64,000 nucleotides of DNA from contig CAISDA010000072.1 in the NCBI GenBank assembly GCA_903884005.1, positions 187,399 to 251,398 on the forward strand, given 5' to 3'. The position numbers and the translations under genes are program-made. This stretch comes from an uncultured Ignavibacteriota bacterium (lineage in GTDB: Bacteria; Bacteroidota; Ignavibacteria; UBA10030; UBA8401). The notes under the pieces were generated by a model that saw only the letters and a program-made list of their open reading frames with translations, was not told where the DNA came from and made no database searches. This document shows, in pieces, positions 33,525 to 43,118 of this stretch; within the stretch, counting starts at the first letter, position 1, and each line of letters starts with the position of its first letter.

Positions 33525-35216
33525 TCACAAAGAATATCCCACATTCAGGCCGAATTCGAACTGGCTGTAACCGCCGAGGCCGCTGTCTCCGTACGCAACG
33601 CTCATGAATGTCGTCTTCAATCCCACTTTCGGTATGACGATCACACTCGTAGAACTCAGAGGTATCGTCCATCCCACAACGAGATCGTCGAATGTGTTGT
33701 AGACATAGCGCGGCATCGCCCATTGGGAGAGAGGATTAAGCCACATGATGCCAAGCGACGCCTGCACGAAAAACTGATGGAACAGTGTGGATGGATGGTA
33801 GCGGAATCCAGATTCAAGCGCGAACGTTTCAACGAACTGAGACGGAGGCAGTATCCGCACTCCCCAATCCAGGGGAGACACCCCATAGATCTTCACATCC
33901 ATCCGCGAATATCCCAACGAAGCGATGACGGCGGTATTGTCGTTCACATAAAAATCCGATTCGGCCGACCACAGGGATTGCTGCGAGGCAGTGCCGCCGA
34001 GTCCGCTCAACCCCTGCTCCATTGTCCGTCCGATGGGCGCACAGTACGAATATCCGCCCGAGACGATGATGCGCGAGAGATGGTCCTGCCGCTGGCTCGT
34101 TTTCTCGGGATCCCCTGTTGAATTCCAGTTCGTGCTCACGGTGAATTGAAATATCTCCCACGGGTACGTCCACGCCATGTACGAACCCGCATTGTTGTTA
34201 TGCCACCGGCCCGCATACCCGGCGGACGCCTTCACGCCATACGCTTCAATGCCCGCCCGGACACCGTGCGTGAAAAAACTATTATAGATCACTGAGTTTT
34301 CCTTGAAATACCCGAGATACATTTCCTGGAAGAACGAGACCCCCCGGCCTAGCGGCAGCGGGTTCCACTGATAGCCGAGCCCGATGTGCGTCGTCACCTC
34401 CTGAGGAAATACCGTCCACGACGTGAACAGAGATTTAAACGAGGACTGTGCCGTGTAGTACTGATCGTCGTCCCGCTTATCGAGGGGCTTTGTGAAGCCG
34501 AGCGCCAGCGAGAGATCGAAATACCGCTCGCGGACGAGGGCATAGCCGGCGGCGAAATTGATCTGCGCCGGCATGGGATCCGTATAATTCATGAGCATGC
34601 TGTTCTCCGGCGAATACGCGGCGGGTGCGCCGAAGTTCATGAATGAGAAACCAAACGTGCCCCTGTGCGAGAGTGCCTCAGGCCTGTATGTCGCGCCGGC
34701 GCTGAAGAGTATATCGTTGGACATGTCCCTGGAACCCACGGGCCTCCACGCATAACGGATATGCGCGCCGACGGCCCACTCGGTTCCGAGCGGCATGGCG
34801 AATGCGCCGGCGATGGACCGTTCGTACATCGTATACCAGTCGATATCCGTCGGGCCCTGCTCGGTCGTCAACACTACATCACCCCAAAACATGTTGGTAT
34901 ATTCAAACCCGACACATGCTCCGTTGGGCAATTTGTATGACAGCACCGCAGCCGTCACCGGGAAGGCCCTGTCCATGACTTGGAATGGGTTGCGAAAGTA
35001 GGACGCAGACACACCGTCTGTGAAAATAAGATTCGCGGGATTGTATTGCATTGCATCCGATGCGTTCGGCAGAGCCGCCCCCTGCTCGCCCATACCCGAG
35101 GAGACGATCGAATGAGGATAGTACAATGAAGAATACGCGGCCGAATTTTGTGTGAACGAATATTCAGTCGATAGGATGAAAAGCAGAACAATGACACCGT
35201 AATATGATAATTTCAT
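33525..35216 (-). CDS. Outer-membrane barrel protein, PorV/PorQ-like (FadL superfamily)
   Basis: A 563-residue protein with a signal peptide (MKLSYYGVIVLLFILSTEYS). The opening GMGEQGAALPNASDAMQYNPANLIF strongly recalls the PorV/PorQ/FadL family start, where a conserved glycine-rich segment and an NPA motif plug the barrel. Many alternating aromatic/hydrophobic strands follow, and the protein ends in a strand (FGLNVGYSL). In T9SS bacteria PorV shuttles cargo and PorQ holds CTD processing parts. Two T9SS-type cargo genes lie directly upstream on the same strand. It is longer than typical PorV (about 390), so the specific role is uncertain. Confidence 0.65.
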   Translation of the reverse strand: MKLSYYGVIVLLFILSTEYSFTQNSAAYSSLYYPHSIVSSGMGEQGAALPNASDAMQYNPANLIFTDGVSASYFRNPFQVMDRAFPVTAAVLSYKLPNGACVGFEYTNMFWGDVVLTTEQGPTDIDWYTMYERSIAGAFAMPLGTEWAVGAHIRYAWRPVGSRDMSNDILFSAGATYRPEALSHRGTFGFSFMNFGAPAAYSPENSMLMNYTDPMPAQINFAAGYALVRERYFDLSLALGFTKPLDKRDDDQYYTAQSSFKSLFTSWTVFPQEVTTHIGLGYQWNPLPLGRGVSFFQEMYLGYFKENSVIYNSFFTHGVRAGIEAYGVKASAGYAGRWHNNNAGSYMAWTYPWEIFQFTVSTNWNSTGDPEKTSQRQDHLSRIIVSGGYSYCAPIGRTMEQGLSGLGGTASQQSLWSAESDFYVNDNTAVIASLGYSRMDVKIYGVSPLDWGVRILPPSQFVETFALESGFRYHPSTLFHQFFVQASLGIMWLNPLSQWAMPRYVYNTFDDLVVGWTIPLSSTSVIVIPKVGLKTTFMSVAYGDSGLGGYSQFEFGLNVGYSL

Positions 35217-35236
35217 GGAGGTCTAATTATTATGAA

Positions 35237-35255
35237 CGCGGACTCATCATCCGCG
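35237..35255. promoter_or_regulatory. Small hairpin in the leader of the PorV-like gene
   Basis: CGCGGA (35237-35242) pairs with TCCGCG (35250-35255), about 20 bases upstream of the ATG on the minus strand. The rest of the 240-base gap to the next gene (35217-35456) shows no ORF or clear promoter. Confidence 0.35.
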
Positions 35256-35456
35256 ATGCATCTTTTTCACGAAGATAACACGCGACAATTGACAGCGGCA
35301 ATCGTATCGAGCGATAAAAAAAAATCTTGAGGCAGTGCTGGGTGAGACGTGATCTCGCCGGGACCGTGATGCGGTGCGAGTTGCCGATGACTGCTCGCAT
35401 AGTCACATATACAAGATAGAAACAATTTAGCAGTAAAATGCATCCGCTTCTGCAAC

Positions 35457-37649
35457 TTATTGGAGCAGGAGCAATCGTCGTGTTGCCGTAAACGTTCCGG
35501 CCTTCAGCCGATAAAAGTACATGCCGCTCGGCAGCCCTTCGGCACTCCAATGATACAGATGTTTCCCGGCGGATAATTCACCGGAGACAATCACAGCAAT
35601 TTCTCTTCCCATCACATCGAATATCGTGAGCGAGACGTATGACCTCGTTGGAAGACTGAATGAAAATGTCGTGGACGGATTGAATGGGTTCGGATAATTT
35701 TGTTCGAGCACATGCGTGTTCGGCATGCCCGACTTATCTGGAGAAACAGACAATACGGATGTAACAGTAAAATGAAAGGTCTGAGAAAACCCGCTATATC
35801 CGCGGCTGCTCTGGCTTCTTACCCGCCAGTAATACACGGTACCCGGAACCAATGGTTCGAGTTTCCACGACGTTCCCGTGAGCAATGTTCGTTCGACAAT
35901 TTTTTCAAACAGCGAATCATCGGCAATCTGGAGGAGGTACTGCGCCGCCTCTGCAACCCCGTTCCATTGGAGCGCAGCAGCCCGCGCAACATTCGGGGCC
36001 CCATTCACCGGCAACGCCAGTGTTGGAGCGCCCGGCAGCGGGGGCGGCGGTGTGACGATGGTTGTAAATTTGTACGCGGCAGTCCATGCACTCACTCCGC
36101 CGCCATTCACGCTCTGCACGCGCCAATAATATGCCGTGCCCCCGGACAACTGCGGAATGATCCGTCCGGTCGATGTGTCCGACGATTCATACGCAACGTT
36201 CGTGAATGCGGTGTCTCGCGCCAGTGCCAGGTTATAGGACGTTGCACCCGGTACCACCAGCCATCGCAGGTACGGCGATGTCGGGGCATTCTCCGCTCCG
36301 TTCGAAGGCGATACGATCGTCGTTGTCCCCGGCGGCGTCTGCACCGGAACCGAAGGCACTGTCGTGAAGCTGTTCACCGCCGACCACGCGCTCGTATCCG
36401 TATCATTCATGCTCCGGACGCGCCAGTTGTATGTCAATCCTCCGGAGAGCAGGGGCGTCGTTTTGGTTACGGCCGCATACACGCGCAACCGGCTGAGTAT
36501 GGACGCAAAGGATGAATCGAAAGCGAGTTCGATGCCGTACGACACGGCGTTTTCCGCCGCCAGCCATTGGAGCAGTGCCGTGCTTTGAATAGTATTCCTG
36601 CCATTGGTCGGGTACACAACCAATGGAACAGCCGGAAACGGCGGCCCTTCCGTTGTGAACCGGAACGTGGGCGACCATGCACTGCTGCCCGTGCTGTTTG
36701 TGCTCCGCACGCGCCAGAAGTACGCCGTCCTTTGGGCCAGCATCTGCGTTGTCTTCGCTGTCTTCGTCATTGTAGACTGGAGCACAATATCTGTGAACAG
36801 AGAGTCCGATGCCACCATGAGCGTGAAGGTGGATGCCTTTCCGCCCGTCTGCCATTGCATCGTCGGCGCTGCTGCAACATTTACCGAATTGTTCAATGGC
36901 ATCGTACACACCGGTACTCCGGGAAGCGGCGGCGGCACGGAACTCAACGTTGTAAATTGTTGGAACCGTGACCATGGGCTTACGCCGCCTGCATTGACAG
37001 CCTGCACGCGCCAGTAGTAGACTGCGTCTTCAGCGAGCGATGAGACGGTATCCATTGTTGGCGCGTTGTGTGAATGAAGGACGAGATTGTTGAACAGCGA
37101 ATCGACGGAGACGTCGATGGTATACGACACGGCATCCGGAGACGCCTGCCATTGCAGGACCGCGGTTGTTGGAACATTTTCTTGCCGATCGGCCGGCGAT
37201 ATCAGGACTGGTGCTATCGGAGGAGACGGGACGGCCGCAAGCGATGCCAGCGCAAAGAACGCATTATCGGCATAGATCCCGTTCCCATACGAATACGTGA
37301 CGGTCACATCCGGAAATTCTTTTTCTGCCGCCTTCTGCCAGGCACGGTAATGGATCGCTTCCCCGGGTTTGATGCCTTTCATGCCCCACGTGGCGGTGTA
37401 TCCCCACACCTGTATGGCAATGTTCTCACCTGTCCATGTCTTCGCCCCCACGCAGACCTCCGCGGGCGTGAACGCGCCGATCTCGTCGCCGACCGCGATC
37501 GGGACGCCGTCAATGGTCGGAGCGATCGACGCATGAATGCTCACGATCGCACTCTGGCCCGTCATGGTAAACGAAAAGTGCGTTTCGTTTTCAGCCCGCG
37601 ATGGCGCTGCCGCGAACAAAGCGGCTGCCAGCAGCATTGTCAGTTTCAT
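35457..37649 (-). CDS. Secreted FN3-repeat protein with T9SS C-terminal sorting domain
   Basis: A 730-residue protein: signal peptide (1-19), an N-terminal domain of about 120 residues (IAPTIDGVPIAVGDEIGAF), then five fibronectin-III-like modules of about 100 residues. Each has the pattern PxNGxxN...LQW...YxLxxxxDSxF...YYWRVRSxN..G.SxWS..xxFTT. The last ~80 residues are the sorting domain (LEQNYPNPFNPSTTF, DVMGREIAV, GMYFYRLKAG). Such cargo is exported by T9SS and anchored at the cell surface; the ligand is unknown. GAAGGGGAA precedes the ATG. Confidence 0.85.
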   Translation of the reverse strand: MKLTMLLAAALFAAAPSRAENETHFSFTMTGQSAIVSIHASIAPTIDGVPIAVGDEIGAFTPAEVCVGAKTWTGENIAIQVWGYTATWGMKGIKPGEAIHYRAWQKAAEKEFPDVTVTYSYGNGIYADNAFFALASLAAVPSPPIAPVLISPADRQENVPTTAVLQWQASPDAVSYTIDVSVDSLFNNLVLHSHNAPTMDTVSSLAEDAVYYWRVQAVNAGGVSPWSRFQQFTTLSSVPPPLPGVPVCTMPLNNSVNVAAAPTMQWQTGGKASTFTLMVASDSLFTDIVLQSTMTKTAKTTQMLAQRTAYFWRVRSTNSTGSSAWSPTFRFTTEGPPFPAVPLVVYPTNGRNTIQSTALLQWLAAENAVSYGIELAFDSSFASILSRLRVYAAVTKTTPLLSGGLTYNWRVRSMNDTDTSAWSAVNSFTTVPSVPVQTPPGTTTIVSPSNGAENAPTSPYLRWLVVPGATSYNLALARDTAFTNVAYESSDTSTGRIIPQLSGGTAYYWRVQSVNGGGVSAWTAAYKFTTIVTPPPPLPGAPTLALPVNGAPNVARAAALQWNGVAEAAQYLLQIADDSLFEKIVERTLLTGTSWKLEPLVPGTVYYWRVRSQSSRGYSGFSQTFHFTVTSVLSVSPDKSGMPNTHVLEQNYPNPFNPSTTFSFSLPTRSYVSLTIFDVMGREIAVIVSGELSAGKHLYHWSAEGLPSGMYFYRLKAGTFTATRRLLLLQ

Positions 37650-37719
37650 GACGTTCCCCTTCCATGATCAGGATCTCAACGCATAGCAGTATCGTCTCAT
37701 CTAAAAGCACGCCCGCGGT

Positions 37720-39894
37720 TCACTTCACAAGCAGCAGTCGTTTGGTCTCCGTGAAGCCCGCTGCGCGCAGACGATACAAATAGACGCCGCTCGGCAGCAT
37801 GCCGGCATCGAACGTGACGCTATGATTTCCCGCAGTGCGATATTCATTCACGAGCAGCGCGACTTCCCTGCCCAGCAAGTCGTAGATCGCTACGCTCACA
37901 TGTGCATTCACCGGCAATGTATAATTGATGACGGTCGACGGATTGAACGGGTTGGGATAGTTTTGCGACAGCGCGAACTCGTTCGGCGATGCGATTGGGA
38001 CCCGTTGCACGGACGTCGGCACGGTGACGCTCATAAAGAGCCGGCCGGCGAACGCGGCATAGATGATGCCTCCCTGCGGGTCAAGCAGTATGCACCGCAC
38101 GGGATAGGAAAGCGTTGCGTAGGTGGTCCAATGCTCGCCCTGATCGACCGACTTGTAGATATCGCCGCTTCGGGACGATCCGACAAAAATATTGCCCGCC
38201 TTATCGACAACGGCAGACACAAGCGTGGTATCGAATATGCCGAGATTTTTTTTATTCCAACTCACGCCTTTGTCTGTGGACCGGAACACACCGCTGGGGC
38301 CGACGGCAAAGAGCATGCCCGCGCCATTGGTGACCAGCGCAGCCGCCTGCCCGCCCGTCCTGCCCTGGTATTTCCACTCTTTCCATCCGCCCGGACTACG
38401 ATACACGTCTCCGCCGGGCGTGCTTGCAACGGCGTCGGCGGAGAGCCGTGTGATCGCATTGAAAGCGATGCTTGGCGTGCCCCCCGGTATCCAAAAACCA
38501 ACGGATGCATCCGTATGATACGCATACACACCCCAGTCGTTGCCTGTCAGGATGAAATGTTGAATATCCATTGCGGTTGAATCGAAACCCCCACCCGGGA
38601 CATTCGAAATGAACGGCGCAAGTGCGTATATTTTCCTGCCTCTCAATTCGACAGGCGTCCATGATGCACCGTTATCGGTCGAGGTAAACATCCCGTTGTC
38701 GAGCGACGATACCCACACAGTGCCGAGCCAATCCGTGACGACACTCGTGATCGAGGGGGCCGTCAGGGTTGTCTGCATCCAGGTCTTGCCGCGATCGAAT
38801 GACCTGAACACGCCGGCACTGTCCGTGCCGACAATGATGCTGCCGTTTTTCGTCACGACTCCGGACGAAATGGTGCCGCCGAACGGAAGTGCGCTCGTGA
38901 AATCTCCGCTCTCTGCATCGGCAGCCATTCCATCATGGAGCAATCGCCAACTCGTGCCGCCATTCACGGTCTTGTACACTCCTCCCCACGCGCCTGCGTA
39001 AACGGTATCTTTGCTTAACGCCAGGAGCGAGCGGACACCTGTGCCGCTGACAGCTATTCCGCCAAGACCGCGGTACGACGTATCGCCCTTTGCGGTGATC
39101 CGATACACGCCGTCGCTGTTGCCGGCGTACATCGTGTTCACCGAATCGATCGCCATCACATCCAGAGTGAAGTTCAATGCTTTGATCAGATTCCACGTGC
39201 TTCCCGAGTTCGACGAGACGAAAACTTCGTTGGCATCGACACGCATTCCTTCGTACGCGCCGGCAAATAATGTTCCATCGTGGGAAGTGATGATCTGTTT
39301 CACGGTGAGCGTATCATGGTTGATAAACCGCGCTCTATCCCAATTGGCTCCATTATTCCACACACGATAGACCCCAAATTTCGTCGGCACGATGAGGACC
39401 TCGTCTTTCGTCACGGCGACGGGAGACATCATATTCGCGGAGCTCACTTGCGATGCGATCGCGGTCCAATGCATCCCATCGTCAGCGGACGTGTAGAGGC
39501 CCTGCGTAAACGTCGACGCGTACAGCGTTCCCTTTTCCGACACCGCAAAGGATGTCGGGGTGAAAGCAAGGGACACGCTGTCCAGCTGCGAACCGCCGCC
39601 GGTCAGGCGGAAAAGATATCGGCCGTTGGAATATCCCAGGCCGTATGCAATGACGGTCCCGCTCTTTGTCATCGTCATGGAAGCAACGCCGTACCGCATC
39701 TTCGTGTGCTGCCATGTGGTGCCGCCGTCTGTGGAGATGAAGATGCCGTTGCCGTTGGTCGACGTCCCCGCATAGAGGCGTCCTGACGGGTCGATGGCCA
39801 GCGATGTCACCCAGTCGTTGAAGCCGCCAGTTGTCTGTGCAGACGCCGTGGTCACTACGCATGCTGCAAAGAACACTACGATATACTGTTTCAT
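37720..39894 (-). CDS. Secreted BNR-propeller protein with T9SS C-terminal sorting domain
   Basis: A 724-residue protein. After a signal peptide (MKQYIVVFFAACVVTTASA) it has many BNR/Asp-box blades (IFISTDGGTTWQ, LYTSADDGMHWT, VFVSSNSGSTWN, VFRSFDRGKTWM, MFTSTDNGASWT, VFRSTDKGVSWN, IYKSVDQGEHWT), a sialidase-like or sortilin-like propeller. No catalytic sialidase residues were recognised. The final ~80 residues are the T9SS sorting domain (LSQNYPNPFNPSTVINYTLP, LLGREVALL, GVYLYRLRAAGF). AAGGAG precedes the ATG. It is co-directional with the FN3 cargo gene and the PorV-like gene. Confidence 0.87.
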   Translation of the reverse strand: MKQYIVVFFAACVVTTASAQTTGGFNDWVTSLAIDPSGRLYAGTSTNGNGIFISTDGGTTWQHTKMRYGVASMTMTKSGTVIAYGLGYSNGRYLFRLTGGGSQLDSVSLAFTPTSFAVSEKGTLYASTFTQGLYTSADDGMHWTAIASQVSSANMMSPVAVTKDEVLIVPTKFGVYRVWNNGANWDRARFINHDTLTVKQIITSHDGTLFAGAYEGMRVDANEVFVSSNSGSTWNLIKALNFTLDVMAIDSVNTMYAGNSDGVYRITAKGDTSYRGLGGIAVSGTGVRSLLALSKDTVYAGAWGGVYKTVNGGTSWRLLHDGMAADAESGDFTSALPFGGTISSGVVTKNGSIIVGTDSAGVFRSFDRGKTWMQTTLTAPSITSVVTDWLGTVWVSSLDNGMFTSTDNGASWTPVELRGRKIYALAPFISNVPGGGFDSTAMDIQHFILTGNDWGVYAYHTDASVGFWIPGGTPSIAFNAITRLSADAVASTPGGDVYRSPGGWKEWKYQGRTGGQAAALVTNGAGMLFAVGPSGVFRSTDKGVSWNKKNLGIFDTTLVSAVVDKAGNIFVGSSRSGDIYKSVDQGEHWTTYATLSYPVRCILLDPQGGIIYAAFAGRLFMSVTVPTSVQRVPIASPNEFALSQNYPNPFNPSTVINYTLPVNAHVSVAIYDLLGREVALLVNEYRTAGNHSVTFDAGMLPSGVYLYRLRAAGFTETKRLLLVK

Positions 39895-39989
39895 AACAAT
39901 AACTCCTTCGGGCTTCCTGTCGCACCTGTCACTGTCACGCGCTCAGACATTTCACGCAGACGTTGTGGGAATCGGATTTTTGCGCTTTT

Positions 39990-40040
39990 CGATACTAGTA
40001 TCGATGTAAAGATTCAGAAATGCAACACCAAGAACTTGGT
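39990..40040. promoter_or_regulatory. Two palindromes in a divergent intergenic region
   Basis: CGATACTAGTATCG at 39990-40003 is a perfect 14-base palindrome. ACCAAGAACTTGGT at 40027-40040 is a 6-2-6 inverted repeat. Both lie in the 300-base A+T-rich gap between a minus-strand T9SS cargo gene (start 39894) and the plus-strand ABC operon (start 40196). Their size and position suit operator sites; no regulator is adjacent. Nothing else was recognised in the gap. Confidence 0.45.
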
Positions 40041-40195
40041 ATTTTAAATTAATGTTTACTTCATGTAGTACATTCCCATGCGGCATGTGTATTATTAACA
40101 TACATACTATAACTGCTGTGCGCGCGCCGGCTGCCAGTAATGACATTCTCGTCTAACTAAACGCTGTAGTGAACGATCATATCGGGAGAGATGAA

Positions 40196-41083
40196 TTGAA
40201 CAACGTCGTCGAAATAAAGAATCTGACCCATTACTACGGTAAGCGGTTGATTTTTGAGAATTTGAGTTTTAATATCCGCGAGGGATCGATCTTCGGTCTG
40301 TTGGGAAAAAACGGAACGGGAAAGACCACCACGATCAACATTCTCAACGGGTTTTTACGGCCCAAATCCGGACAGTGTTTAATGTTCGGAGAAGACTCCT
40401 ACAGTCTCTCTCCCGCCACCAAGGCGCGCGTCGGTTTTCTCATCGAGGGTCATGTGCAGTACAGTTTTATGACCATCAGTCAGATAGAAAAATATTATGC
40501 CGCATTCTATCCAAAATGGAAAAAAGAGGCATATTATGAACTCATGTCGAAATTGTCCGTCGCCGAAGGCCAGAAATTGTCGAAGATGTCGTGCGGTCAA
40601 CGCTCGCAGGTGGCGCTGGGACTGATCCTGGCGCAAGATCCGGATTTGTTGATACTCGATGATTATTCGATGGGACTGGATGCCGGATATCGCCGGTTGT
40701 TCATCGACTACCTGACCGAATACGCAAAGGCGGAGAACAAAACAATTTTTATCACATCGCACATCATACAGGATCTGGAAAATTTTCTCGACGAATGCAT
40801 CGTTCTCGATTATCGATCGGTGCTTCTGACGATGCCGATCAAAGAGTTTCTTGCGACATTTAAGCAATTCAAATTCGACAGTGCCCATCCTCACCTGACG
40901 CTTGAAAAAGACCCGGTGATCAAGAGTTTCGAGATGGTGAAAAACAAAGTTTCAGTGTACAGTTTTTCGAATGAAGAGGAAGTCAAAAATAATTTGACCG
41001 CGAAAAATATTGCATTCACAAATTTCCACCAGGAACCGATGTCGTTGGAAGATGCATTTATCGGTCTCACGGGAAAATATTAA
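40196..41083 (+). CDS. ABC transporter ATP-binding protein
   Basis: A 295-residue ATPase. Walker A is GKNGTGKT at 37-44, the signature is altered to MSCGQRS, and Walker B reads LLILDDYSMGLD, with aspartate where most ABC proteins have the catalytic glutamate. The C-terminal ~90 residues form a regulatory extension. The start is taken as TTG at 40196, which has GGGAGA 6 bases before it; a GTG at 40169 is an alternative. It is the first gene of a three-gene operon with a permease and a DUF4857-like protein; the substrate is unknown. Confidence 0.88.
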   Translation: MNNVVEIKNLTHYYGKRLIFENLSFNIREGSIFGLLGKNGTGKTTTINILNGFLRPKSGQCLMFGEDSYSLSPATKARVGFLIEGHVQYSFMTISQIEKYYAAFYPKWKKEAYYELMSKLSVAEGQKLSKMSCGQRSQVALGLILAQDPDLLILDDYSMGLDAGYRRLFIDYLTEYAKAENKTIFITSHIIQDLENFLDECIVLDYRSVLLTMPIKEFLATFKQFKFDSAHPHLTLEKDPVIKSFEMVKNKVSVYSFSNEEEVKNNLTAKNIAFTNFHQEPMSLEDAFIGLTGKY

Positions 41084-41093
41084 GGACGAGGGC

Positions 41094-41762
41094 ATGCTTA
41101 TATCATTTGTCATGAAGGAATGGCTGAAGGTAAAATGGGTATTCATCGGACTTGCGATCGTGCATGGGATCATTTTGTTGACGATCTATTATGATCTGGC
41201 GAATATCTTCAAAGCCTACAAGGCCACCGAGGTGATCATGCAGCTTCTCACCTTTGAGATCGTGTATTACATCAATGTGAAGTATGCGGCCCTGCTGTCC
41301 GGGGTGATGATCGGAATATTTCAGTTTTTTCCCGAGGTGAATCAATCCAGGCTGAAACTATCCTTTCACCTTCCGGTCAAAGAACATGTGCTGATCTTTC
41401 AAATGGCTGCGACAGGGATCGCCCTGCTTGTCGCATTGAATGTCTTCGACACGATTGTGATCTCGATGGTCACGCTGAAATATTTGCCGTATGAATTTTT
41501 TGAAAGCCTGATCGTGACAGTGATGCCGTGGTATCTCGGAGGCATCTGCGCATATTGTTGGGTGGTCATCGTGTTTACCGAGCCTAATTGGATGAAAAGG
41601 GTCGTGTTATTGTGCATCGGTGCCGGCATCGTGAGTCTGTTTTTCGTCGGGGATGGATACGGCAAGTATGCACTGTCGCTGAGGAATTTTGCCACATTGA
41701 TGGTGTTGTCCGGCTCGATCATATTCCTTTCGGCATATAATTTTAAGAGAGGAATATGGTGA
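41094..41762 (+). CDS. ABC transporter permease subunit
   Basis: A 222-residue membrane protein (MLISFVMKEWLKVKWVF) with about six hydrophobic segments: residues about 14-32, 55-75, 95-120, 130-150, 165-182 and 190-212. It begins 10 bases after the ATPase stop, and GGACGAGGG precedes its ATG. The N-terminal KEWLKVKW and the ABC-2-like organisation fit an exporter permease. It shares 7 bases with the following gene, so translation is coupled. Confidence 0.78.
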   Translation: MLISFVMKEWLKVKWVFIGLAIVHGIILLTIYYDLANIFKAYKATEVIMQLLTFEIVYYINVKYAALLSGVMIGIFQFFPEVNQSRLKLSFHLPVKEHVLIFQMAATGIALLVALNVFDTIVISMVTLKYLPYEFFESLIVTVMPWYLGGICAYCWVVIVFTEPNWMKRVVLLCIGAGIVSLFFVGDGYGKYALSLRNFATLMVLSGSIIFLSAYNFKRGIW

Positions 41763-43015
41763 CCACTATGCCCGTTCTCCGCATCGCATTGATGATGATC
41801 ATCGTCTTGTTTGTATCGATTTTTGGCCCCGACTTTTATTGGAAAGCGAACAAACACGAGAACAACAAAACGAACGTCAATTTCAGCCCGATTAAAAAAG
41901 GATTCCTGTTCACACACTCCGATGTGCGCGGGTCGTCATATTCCGACGCTCAAGGCAAATTTTACACGCGTGATGAATTCGAAGCATTGATGCCTTTTTT
42001 AAATTTCCGCCAGTTGATGCTCGCCGGTAAATTGCCCCAATCGATCGACGAGATACCGATTACACCCAAGGAGATCAACCTCAACAATTTTACGCAGCGC
42101 ATCGCTCCCGCACTGATCCAAGCCAAGCCGCTGCAGTTGTTTCCGCTGATGGAGTCGGCGTCAGACAGGCTTCGACTTGAACTTCCCCCCGATTTTTTCC
42201 GCATCGGCCGGCGGATGGAATTCATTACGGCGCTCACCAACGAAGTGAATGAGGAGAAAAGCGTTGTATTCACAAAGGCACTTGTCGCTGAGGGGTTCAC
42301 ATTCCCCGCAAAGAGCATTTATGGGAACCCATCAACGAAAAAACCATTCGATGAGGGATATTTTGTTGTCGATGGAAAGGATCGTGTCTTTCACATTAAA
42401 ATGGTGAAAGGGGCTCCGTACTGCAAGGATACCGGAATTTCGCCTGATCTTCATATCGTCTCCATCATTCCGATGGAAATTGAACTGCGCGAATTCTATG
42501 CGGTGTTCATCACACAAAACAATGAAGTCTACTTCATTTCGACCGACCATTATCAGCTCATACGGCTGCCTGTCGAAAATTACAATCATGAAGAAAATAC
42601 CCTGACCATCAAAGGCGACCTGTTCTACCGGCTTATCACCATCAACGCGGAAAACGGATACCACGCCACAGTGACCGACAGGAAGTATGCGGTCATCGAC
42701 CGAACAAGCGCAGCCTGGCCGGGACGGGAAACGACAATCTCGGGCGCGGCCGCTTCGTATCTCTTCCCATTCACAGTCTCGATCGAAAAAGAAACTACGC
42801 CGTATATCCAATTCTATTTTAAACATTCAGGGGTTGCCTCTGTCCCGTTATTGCTTGCCAGCCTGCTTTTTTCGATCTATTACATGAGGAAAAAAAATGT
42901 TCCCGTGCGGCCTGCAATGATGTATTGCACGGCAGTTGTGCTGACGGGATTGTACGGGATCATCGCCCTTCTGGCAATAAAAGACTATGATGATGATCCG
43001 GCTCAAAAAAAATAA
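41756..43015 (+). CDS. DUF4857-like membrane-anchored protein of the ABC operon
   Basis: A 419-residue protein with one N-terminal membrane segment (about 5-24), a long extracytoplasmic domain (NFSPIKKGFLFTHSDVRGSSYSD, FYTRDEFEALMPFLNFRQL), and two C-terminal membrane segments (about 360-375 and 390-408). Proteins like this accompany ABC-2-type pairs in Bacteroidota and are annotated DUF4857; I recognise the pattern but not a function. The extracytoplasmic part could act as a periplasmic adaptor. The gene overlaps the permease gene by 7 bases. Confidence 0.7.
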   Translation: MVTTMPVLRIALMMIIVLFVSIFGPDFYWKANKHENNKTNVNFSPIKKGFLFTHSDVRGSSYSDAQGKFYTRDEFEALMPFLNFRQLMLAGKLPQSIDEIPITPKEINLNNFTQRIAPALIQAKPLQLFPLMESASDRLRLELPPDFFRIGRRMEFITALTNEVNEEKSVVFTKALVAEGFTFPAKSIYGNPSTKKPFDEGYFVVDGKDRVFHIKMVKGAPYCKDTGISPDLHIVSIIPMEIELREFYAVFITQNNEVYFISTDHYQLIRLPVENYNHEENTLTIKGDLFYRLITINAENGYHATVTDRKYAVIDRTSAAWPGRETTISGAAASYLFPFTVSIEKETTPYIQFYFKHSGVASVPLLLASLLFSIYYMRKKNVPVRPAMMYCTAVVLTGLYGIIALLAIKDYDDDPAQKK

Positions 43016-43118
43016 TCGTACATTGTTTTAGACACTCTGCCGACATGGAGCAGATTCATCGGCCTGATCACAGAATCACGTAGACACACAACCAAACCAT
43101 CAACTGAAGGAGCACCAC

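Noticed and set aside
35457..37649. Repeats in this gene as a CRISPR-like or mobile repeat array
   Set aside because: The periodicity is in protein modules of about 100 codons, not short spaced DNA repeats.
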